Origin: JBDTGE01 sp050742975
Lineage (GTDB): Bacteria; Actinomycetota; Actinomycetes; Mycobacteriales; Jatrophihabitantaceae
Length of the DNA stretch: 32,254 nucleotides
Direction of reading: 5' to 3'
Assembly (NCBI GenBank): GCA_050742975.1
Contig: JBOGDQ010000272.1
Location: forward strand, 1-32,254
The notes under the pieces are model-generated. The model made no database searches. It saw only the letters and a program-made list of their open reading frames with translations, and had not been told where the DNA came from. The position numbers were made by a program, and so were the translations under genes. This document shows, one piece after another, positions 26,194-32,254 of this stretch (the first letter of the stretch is position 1; the number at the start of each line of letters is the position of its first letter).

Positions 26194-27735
26194 TCAGCCT
26201 CTCGAGAACATCGCGAGCATGCGGCGGGTGACGGTGAAGCCGCCGAAGACGTTGATGCTCGCCACCAGGATCGCCACGAACGAGATGGCCGTGGTCGTCG
26301 TGTCCGCATGGCCGACCTGCAGCAGCGCGCCGACCACGATGATCCCGGAGATCGCGTTGGTCACCGAGAGCAGCGGCGTGTGCAGTGCGTGGTGCACGTG
26401 TCCGATCACGTAGTAGCCGATCACGATCGCCAGCACGAACACGGTGAAGTGCCCGATCAGCTCGTTCGGAGCGAAGGCCGTGAGCAGGAAGATGAGCACC
26501 GCGCCGATCGCGGCCACGATGTACTTGCGCGCCGGGGGCGGCGGAGCCTGCTGCGGTTTGGCCGGCGCCGCTGCGGCGGGCTTGGCCGGTGCGGCCGCGG
26601 AGACCTGGACCGGCGGCGGTGGCCAGGTCTTCTCCCCGTCCCGGACGACCGTGATCGTCCGCTGCACGACGTCGTCGAAGTCCAGGACCAGCTCGCCGTC
26701 CTTGCCGGGCGTCAGCAGCTTCATCAGGTTGACCAGGTTCGTCCCGTACAGCTGCGAGGCCTGCGTCGGCAGCCGGCCGGCCAGGTCGGTGTAGCCGATG
26801 ATCGTCACGCCGTTGTCGGTGACGATCGCCTCGCCCGCGCTGGATCCGGCGACGTTGCCGCCCTGCTGCGCGGCCATGTCGACGATCACGCTGCCGGACT
26901 TCATCGCCGCGACGTCGGCGGCCGTGATCAGCTTCGGCGCCGGCTTGCCGGGGATCAATGCCGTCGTGATGATGATGTCGACGTCGGCGGCCTGCTCGGT
27001 GTAGATCTCCGCAGCCCGCCGGTCATAGTCCTCGGACGTGGCCTTGGCGTAGCCGTCGGCGCTGACCTCCTGCTCGACCTCGACCGCGAGGAACTCCCCG
27101 CCGAGCGAGCGCACCTGGTCGGCCACCTCCGGTCGCGGATCGGTGGCCCGGACGATCGCGCCCAGGCTCCCGGCGGCACCGATCGCGGCCAGCCCCGCGA
27201 CGCCCGCGCCGGCGACGAGCACCTTCGCGGGCGGCACCTTGCCGGCTGCGGTGATCTGGCCGGTGAAGAACCGGCCGAATACGTGCGCGGCCTCGATCAC
27301 GGCGCGGTAGCCGGCGATGTTGGCCATCGAGCTCAGGACGTCAAGCGACTGCGCCCGCGAGATCCGCGGCACGGCGTCCATGGCGAGCACGGTGATCGGC
27401 CGCTCGGCGAGCGCATCGACGAGTTCGGGGTTCAGCGCCGGGCTGAGCAGGCTGATCAGGACGGTGCCGTCGCGGAGCTTGCCGATCTCCTCGGCCGCGG
27501 GCGCGTTGACGCGGAACACGACGTCGGCCTGCCAGGCATCGGCGTCCGATCCGATCCGCGCGCCCTCGGCCGCGTAGGCGTCGTCGGACAGCTTCGCGCC
27601 GAGCCCGGCGCCCGATTCGATCACGACGTCGTAGCCCAGCCCGACCAGCTGCTTGACGGTCGCGGGTGTGGCTGCGACGCGGGTCTCGCCGGGCACGGTC
27701 TCGCGGGTGACTCCGATGAGCAAGGCGCACTCCAT
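26194..27735 (-). CDS. pntA: NAD(P) transhydrogenase subunit alpha (fused domain I and membrane part)
   Basis: PntA binds NAD(H) (domain I) and supplies part of the membrane domain. The 513-residue protein starts LIGVTRETVPGETRVAATP and shows the Rossmann motif VLVAGAGVAGLAAIGAAGSL near residue 170. IPGKPAPKLIT, VIVDMAAQQGGN and the mobile-loop region GYTDLAGRLPTQASQLY follow. An Ala/Pro-rich linker of about 35 residues comes next, then four hydrophobic segments to the end. This is the E. coli-like single alpha chain; Mycobacterium tuberculosis has it split into pntAa and pntAb. The ATG is preceded by a 190-base region shared with the divergent gmk. Confidence 0.96.
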   Translation of the reverse strand: MECALLIGVTRETVPGETRVAATPATVKQLVGLGYDVVIESGAGLGAKLSDDAYAAEGARIGSDADAWQADVVFRVNAPAAEEIGKLRDGTVLISLLSPALNPELVDALAERPITVLAMDAVPRISRAQSLDVLSSMANIAGYRAVIEAAHVFGRFFTGQITAAGKVPPAKVLVAGAGVAGLAAIGAAGSLGAIVRATDPRPEVADQVRSLGGEFLAVEVEQEVSADGYAKATSEDYDRRAAEIYTEQAADVDIIITTALIPGKPAPKLITAADVAAMKSGSVIVDMAAQQGGNVAGSSAGEAIVTDNGVTIIGYTDLAGRLPTQASQLYGTNLVNLMKLLTPGKDGELVLDFDDVVQRTITVVRDGEKTWPPPPVQVSAAAPAKPAAAAPAKPQQAPPPPARKYIVAAIGAVLIFLLTAFAPNELIGHFTVFVLAIVIGYYVIGHVHHALHTPLLSVTNAISGIIVVGALLQVGHADTTTTAISFVAILVASINVFGGFTVTRRMLAMFSRG

Positions 27736-27739
27736 TCAC

Positions 27740-27773
27740 GGCACAGGGTCAGTCAGGGCACAGGGTCGGCGAG
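27740..27773. repeat. 17-bp imperfect tandem repeat before pntA
   Basis: GGCACAGGGTCAGTCAG at 27740-27756 is followed directly by GGCACAGGGTCGGCGAG at 27757-27773, 14 of 17 bases equal. It lies in the presumed 5' leader of pntA, close to the start codon. It may be an operator, an RNA element or chance duplication. Confidence 0.6.
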
Positions 27774-27852
27774 TGACCGACCGCATGAGTGCATGCAACG
27801 TGGCGGGCAACGACTTTCCTGCCGGGCCCGCCTCGGCGCGCCCAGTTCGCAA

Positions 27853-27858
27853 GAATCT
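27853..27858 (-). promoter_or_regulatory. Candidate -10 element of pntA
   Basis: On the minus strand TAGATT fits the -10 consensus about 120 bases before the pntA ATG. No clear -35 precedes it. Tentative. Confidence 0.3.
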
Positions 27859-27914
27859 AGTCCAGGCGCGTTGATTGGCGCCGACCGGTGTGTGGATGCG
27901 CGCCGCGCGGCCGA

Positions 27915-27920
27915 TAGATT
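27915..27920 (+). promoter_or_regulatory. Candidate -10 element of gmk (leaderless)
   Basis: TAGATT ends seven bases before the gmk ATG at 27928, so the expected RNA start falls on or beside the A of the start codon. No ribosome site precedes the ATG, which agrees with a leaderless mRNA. Confidence 0.5.
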
Positions 27921-27927
27921 TGCGGTC

Positions 27928-28497
27928 ATGGCGGACGGTGGCGCGGCGCGGCTCACCGTGCTTTCCGGGCCGTCCGGCGTCGGCAAGGGCACCGTGGTCG
28001 CCCAGGTGCGCACGGTGTTCCCGCACGTGTGGGTGTCGGTCTCCTGCACCACGCGCGCGCCGCGCCCCGGCGAGCGGGACGGCGTCGAGTACCACTTCGT
28101 CTCGGCCACCGAGTTCGCCCGGATGGTCCGTGACGGCGAGCTGCTCGAGCACGCCGAGTTCGCGGGCAACTCCTACGGCACGCCCCGCGCCCCGGTGCTG
28201 GCGCAGCTCGCGGCAGGGCGGGCGTCGCTGCTGGAGATCGAGCTGCAGGGCGCGCGCCAGATCCGGGAGAAGATGGCCGGCGCCTTCCTGGTGTTCCTCG
28301 CCCCGCCGTCGTGGGCCGAGTTGGAGCGTCGGCTGACCCGGCGGGGCACCGAGCCGGCCGACGTGGTGGCCGCCCGGTTGGGTCGGGCCCGGGTGGAACT
28401 CGCGGCTGAGGGCGAGTTCGACGCGGTGGTCGTGAACGACGATGTCGGGCGCGCAGCCGCCGAGTTGGTAGGCTTGATAGAGGCCGTCTGCCGATAA
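27928..28497 (+). CDS. gmk: Guanylate kinase
   Basis: It phosphorylates GMP to GDP with ATP. The ATG at 27928 gives 189 residues with the usual start RLTVLSGPSGVGKGTVV (P-loop GPSGVGKG at about residues 14-21). The GMP-binding SCTTRAPRPGERDGVEYHFVS and ELLEHAEFAGNSYGTP follow, then LEIELQGARQIR and the lid with RLTRRGTEPADVVAARL. The frame is open far upstream, but that part overlaps the pnt genes on the other strand and has no similarity to the family. It heads the conserved gmk-rpoZ-coaBC-metK-priA order. mihF, its usual upstream neighbour in actinomycetes, is not present. Confidence 0.96.
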   Translation: MADGGAARLTVLSGPSGVGKGTVVAQVRTVFPHVWVSVSCTTRAPRPGERDGVEYHFVSATEFARMVRDGELLEHAEFAGNSYGTPRAPVLAQLAAGRASLLEIELQGARQIREKMAGAFLVFLAPPSWAELERRLTRRGTEPADVVAARLGRARVELAAEGEFDAVVVNDDVGRAAAELVGLIEAVCR

Positions 28498-28540
28498 CCT
28501 TGACGGCCGACCACCTGTCTGACGATCAGAGAGCTGAAAC

Positions 28541-28804
28541 GTGTCCGCCGCAATCTCCACGCCAGAGGGCATCACCAATCCGCCGATCGACGAGCTGCTC
28601 GACCGGACCCAGTCGAAGTACGCGCTCGTCATCATCGCCGCCAAGCGCGCGCGGCAGATCAACGCCTACTACAGCCAGCTCGGCGAGGGCCTGCTCGAGT
28701 ACGTCGGCCCGCTCGTCGAGACCGCGCCGCAGGAGAAGCCGCTCTCGATCGCGCTGCGCGAGATCAACACCGACCTCATCGAGTTCAAGCCCAGCGAGAG
28801 CTGA
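28541..28804 (+). CDS. rpoZ: DNA-directed RNA polymerase omega subunit
   Basis: Omega helps assemble and stabilise RNA polymerase by binding the beta' subunit. The 87-residue product starts with GTG at 28541 behind AGAGAG. It contains GITNPPIDELLDRTQSKYAL and VIIAAKRARQINAYYSQLG, the conserved omega core, and ends PLSIALREINTDLIEFKPSES as in other actinobacterial omegas. It lies 43 bases behind gmk. The stop codon is inside a 31-bp palindrome. Confidence 0.96.
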   Translation: MSAAISTPEGITNPPIDELLDRTQSKYALVIIAAKRARQINAYYSQLGEGLLEYVGPLVETAPQEKPLSIALREINTDLIEFKPSES

Positions 28805-28843
28805 CAGCCGCGACGCGGCTGTCAGCTCGCTGCGAAGCAGCGA
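28798..28843 (+). terminator. 31-bp perfect palindrome over the rpoZ stop, followed by a second hairpin
   Basis: GAGCTGACAGCCGCG (28798-28812) and CGCGGCTGTCAGCTC (28814-28828) are exact inverted copies around one base. TCGCTGC-GAA-GCAGCGA (28827-28843) forms a second stem right behind. The first stem includes the rpoZ TGA and lacks a T tail. It may be a U-less actinobacterial terminator, an mRNA-stabilising stem, or a repeat element; the coaBC ribosome site lies immediately after. Confidence 0.65.
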
Positions 28844-28863
28844 AAGAGGTGACCACAACGCCT

Positions 28864-30072
28864 GTGAGCAGGATTCTATTGGGCGTTGCGGGGGGGATTG
28901 CTGCTTACAAGGCGGCGGACCTGCTGCGGAGGCTGACCGAGTCCGGACACGACGTCACCGTCGTCCCCACCGTCTCCGCACTCCGCTTCGTCGGCGCTGC
29001 GACGTGGGCCGCTCTCTCGCACCGCCCCGTCGCCGCGGACGTCTGGACTGACGCGGCGGAGGTCCCGCACGTGCAGGTGGGCCGGCAGGCCGACCTGGTG
29101 GTGGTTGCGCCCGCCACCGCGGACCTGCTCGCGAAGGCGGCGCACGGGCTGGCCGACGACCTGCTCACGAACACGCTGCTCACCGCGCGCTGCCCGGTGC
29201 TGTTCGCGCCGGCCATGCACACCGAGATGTGGGAGCACCCGGCCACCGTCGACAACGTCGCCACGCTCCGGCGCCGCGGCACGGTCGTGATGGAGCCGGC
29301 CAGCGGGCGGCTCACCGGCAGCGACACCGGCAAGGGCCGGCTGCCCGAACCGGCCGAGATCGCTCAGCTCGCCGAGCTGCTGCTGCACCGCCCGGACGCG
29401 CTGCCGCGGGATCTCACCGGCCGGCACGTCGTGGTGAGCGCAGGCGGCACCCGTGAGGCGCTCGACCCCGTCCGTTACCTGGGCAACGCCTCGTCCGGCA
29501 AGCAGGGTTACGCGGTCGCGACGGTCGCCACCGCGCGGGGAGCGCACGTCACGCTGGTCTCCGCGAATGTCGAGCTGCCCGATCCGGCCGGCGTCGACGT
29601 GGTGCGCGTGACGAGCGCCGTCGACCTGCGCGAGGCCGTGCACAAGGCGGCCGAGACCGCCGACGCGGTCGTGATGGCCGCCGCCGTCGCCGACTTCCGC
29701 CCCGCGGCCGCGGCCAGTCACAAGATCAAGAAGTCGTCAACGGCTCCCGAACCGATCGGGCTCGAGGAGAATCCGGACGTCCTACTCGAACTGGTGGCCG
29801 CACGCCGCCCGGGCCGGATACTCGTCGGTTTCGCTGCCGAGACCGGCGACGAGACGGCGAGCGTTCTGGACCACGGGCGGGCCAAGCTCGCCCGCAAGGG
29901 CTGTGACCTGCTCGTCGTCAACGCGGTCGGCCAGGGCCTGGCCTTCGGCCGCTCGGACAACGCGGCGGTGATCCTTGGCGCCGACGGGTCCGAGCTCGAG
30001 GTCCCGCTCGGCCCCAAGGTAGTGCTGGGCGCGGCAGTCTGTGACGCGCTCGCCGCCCGGATCGTTACCTGA
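28864..30072 (+). CDS. coaBC: Bifunctional phosphopantothenoylcysteine decarboxylase / phosphopantothenate-cysteine ligase
   Basis: CoaBC makes 4'-phosphopantetheine in CoA synthesis: the CoaB half couples cysteine to phosphopantothenate with CTP, and the CoaC half decarboxylates with FMN. I chose GTG 28864, which gives the usual VSRILLGVAGGIAAYKAADLL (about 402 residues). GTG 28849 in the same frame would add five residues, but it lies on the AGAGG site. Seen: LSHRPVAADVW with the conserved His, APAMHTEMWEHP (PxMNxxMW motif), the CoaB start HVVVSAGGTREALDPVRYLGNASSGKQG, and KIKKS. The CoaC flap reads RLTGSDTGKG without the Cys of E. coli; mycobacterial CoaBC also lacks it. Confidence 0.96.
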   Translation: MSRILLGVAGGIAAYKAADLLRRLTESGHDVTVVPTVSALRFVGAATWAALSHRPVAADVWTDAAEVPHVQVGRQADLVVVAPATADLLAKAAHGLADDLLTNTLLTARCPVLFAPAMHTEMWEHPATVDNVATLRRRGTVVMEPASGRLTGSDTGKGRLPEPAEIAQLAELLLHRPDALPRDLTGRHVVVSAGGTREALDPVRYLGNASSGKQGYAVATVATARGAHVTLVSANVELPDPAGVDVVRVTSAVDLREAVHKAAETADAVVMAAAVADFRPAAAASHKIKKSSTAPEPIGLEENPDVLLELVAARRPGRILVGFAAETGDETASVLDHGRAKLARKGCDLLVVNAVGQGLAFGRSDNAAVILGADGSELEVPLGPKVVLGAAVCDALAARIVT

Positions 30073-30127
30073 GCGTGCGGACGGCCGTTGCGGGGGCGGC
30101 CGCGGGACGGGCGCCGTCCGCCGCGGC

Positions 30128-30133
30128 TAGACT
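30128..30133 (+). promoter_or_regulatory. Candidate -10 element of metK
   Basis: TAGACT lies 52 bases before the metK GTG, in the 112-base gap behind coaBC. A small GC-rich stem GACGG-GCG-CCGTC precedes it. No -35 is clear, and no SAM riboswitch fold is recognised in the short leader. Confidence 0.4.
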
Positions 30134-30184
30134 CTTGCTCGGTTCCCAGACCGCCGAAGACGTCCCCAACCGTACGGAGAGCTA

Positions 30185-31377
<1,193 letters not shown>

Positions 31378-31381
<4 letters not shown>

Positions 31382-31426
31382 TCTGATCCGCCGAAGGCTG
31401 ATTTGATCCGCCGAAGGCTGATCTGG
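31378..31426. repeat. 20-bp tandem repeat beginning at the metK stop
   Basis: CTGATCTGATCCGCCGAAGG at 31378-31397 is followed by a copy at 31398-31417 with one C-to-T change, and a third copy starts at 31418 but is cut after about nine bases. The first copy includes the metK TGA. GC-rich sequence with GCTCGCTGCGCTCG and GCTCGCTGGCGCTCGCG follows up to the priA start; it looks like REP-type intergenic DNA. Confidence 0.8.
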
Positions 31427-31573
31427 TCTGACCCGCTCGCTGCGCTCGGGGCCATCCTGCGATCCGCACCGCAAGCTCGCTGGCGCTCGCGCGGCGGCGG
31501 GCTCTTCGCGCGAGCGCTCATCGCGTCGTTGATTGCCTTCGAAACCGTCTGGCGCTGCTGGTAAGGATGCGGC

Positions 31574-32254
31574 ATGACGCCGAAGGCGCGTGAGCCTGCC
31601 GCTGTTGATCCGGTGGCGCGGCTGTACGTGGACGTGCCGCTGCCGCACCTGGACCGCACGTTCGACTATCTCGTGCCGTCCGTGCTGGACTCGTCCGTGC
31701 ACGCCGGGTCGCGGGTGCGCGTGCGGTTCGCCGGTCGGCTCGTGGACGCCTACGTCCTGGAGCGCCGCGCGGAGTCCGACCACGAGGGCCGGCTGGCCTA
31801 TCTCGAGCGCGCGGTCGGCGACGAAGCGGTGCTGACACCCGAGACGGCGACGCTGTTCCGCGCTGTCGCCGATCGGTGGGGCGGCAACGTCGTCGACGTG
31901 GTCCGTCTCGGCGTCCCGTCGCGGCACGCCCGCGCCGAGTCCGAGCCGATCACGGCCGCGCCACACCCGCCGGGCGTGGACGCGCACGGCTTCACCGCCT
32001 ACCGGGCGGGTGCCGCGTTCCTGCGCGCCGCCGGCCAGGGGCGTAGCGCGCGTGCCGTGTGGTCGGCGCTGCCCGGCGAGGCCTGGCCGGACCGGATCGC
32101 CGAGGCCCTGCACGCGGCACTGGCGAGCGGGCACGGGGCGATCGCGGTCGTCCCCGATGCCCGCGATCTGGCCCGCCTCGACGACGCGCTGACCCGCCGG
32201 CTCGGGCCGCACGGCCACGTCGCCCTCTCCGCCGACCTCGGCCCGGCCGAGCGC
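31574..32254 (+). CDS. priA: Primosomal protein N' (PriA), 5' part, helicase-deficient actinobacterial type
   Basis: PriA recognises stalled replication forks and helps reload the replisome. The frame starts at ATG 31574 behind AAGGA and is open to the window end, 227 residues, so the gene continues to the right. LYVDVPLPHLDRTFDYLVPSV and HAGSRVRVRFAGRLVDAYVL are the conserved 3'-DNA-end-binding domain. Where a helicase PriA has a Walker A loop (GSGKT), this one reads VWSALPGEAWPDRIAEALHA. AIAVVPDARDLARLDDAL then follows, the usual actinobacterial form thought to lack ATP-driven unwinding. Its place behind metK is conserved. Confidence 0.93.
   Translation, partial: MTPKAREPAAVDPVARLYVDVPLPHLDRTFDYLVPSVLDSSVHAGSRVRVRFAGRLVDAYVLERRAESDHEGRLAYLERAVGDEAVLTPETATLFRAVADRWGGNVVDVVRLGVPSRHARAESEPITAAPHPPGVDAHGFTAYRAGAAFLRAAGQGRSARAVWSALPGEAWPDRIAEALHAALASGHGAIAVVPDARDLARLDDALTRRLGPHGHVALSADLGPAER

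Noticed and set aside
24913..27927. Long plus-strand frame running into gmk
   Set aside because: It lies antisense to pntB and pntA, is full of His, Arg and Asp-rich low-complexity sequence, and gmk has a proper start at 27928.
30073..30184. SAM riboswitch before metK
   Set aside because: The gap is only 112 bases with a likely promoter inside it; I see no SAM-I, SAM-II or SAM-IV core pattern.

Overview
The window is a high-GC, tightly packed chromosomal segment of an actinomycete (Actinomycetota). The evidence is the conserved gene order aroC-aroK-aroB-aroQ ... efp-nusB ... pyrR-pyrB-pyrC-(PH-like)-carA-carB-pyrK-pyrD-pyrF ... gmk-rpoZ-coaBC-metK-priA, frequent GTG starts, ATGA/GTGA overlaps, leaderless-looking promoters, a class II AroQ of mycobacterial type and a PriA without a Walker A site. 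I cannot name the genus; a deep, non-Streptomyces lineage fits best.

Left part (1-8545): the 3' end of zwf (glucose-6-phosphate dehydrogenase) sits directly before a four-gene shikimate operon (aroC, aroK, aroB, aroQ). A TauE/SafE-type permease with its own promoter and a dyad follows. Next comes a 480-base stretch holding a frameshifted scrap of an ABC-F ATPase gene and a 13-bp tandem repeat. A DHA2-family drug exporter is read leftward and diverges from efp and nusB.

Middle part (8546-19396): a complete pyrimidine operon. Its leader carries a PyrR-binding hairpin that contains the Shine-Dalgarno sequence of a 20-codon leader peptide, and the leader peptide overlaps pyrR by ATGA. The operon encodes all steps from carbamoyl phosphate to UMP except PyrE. 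Dihydroorotate oxidation uses the two-subunit PyrD/PyrK (class 1B) enzyme. Three palindromes lie at gene junctions. One is at the end of the PH-like gene, one is between carA and carB, and one lies inside the 5' end of pyrF.

Accessory part (19397-27735): a group II intron (about 19400-21620, with a reverse transcriptase/maturase) is inserted three bases behind the pyrF stop. It is followed by an isopenicillin-N-synthase-like 2OG-Fe(II) oxygenase and a decayed RHH/PIN toxin-antitoxin pair. A leftward set follows: pntA, pntB, an aldo/keto reductase and a methyltransferase. This block occupies the place where many actinomycetes keep mihF between pyrF and gmk; no mihF is visible.

Right part (27928-32254): gmk, rpoZ, coaBC, metK and the 5' part of priA return to the conserved order. 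A 31-bp palindrome covers the rpoZ stop, and a 20-bp tandem repeat starts at the metK stop.

Nothing here is convincingly a wholly new system. The most rewarding items are the pyr leader design, the intron and its precise exon pairing, the junction palindromes, and the missing mihF.
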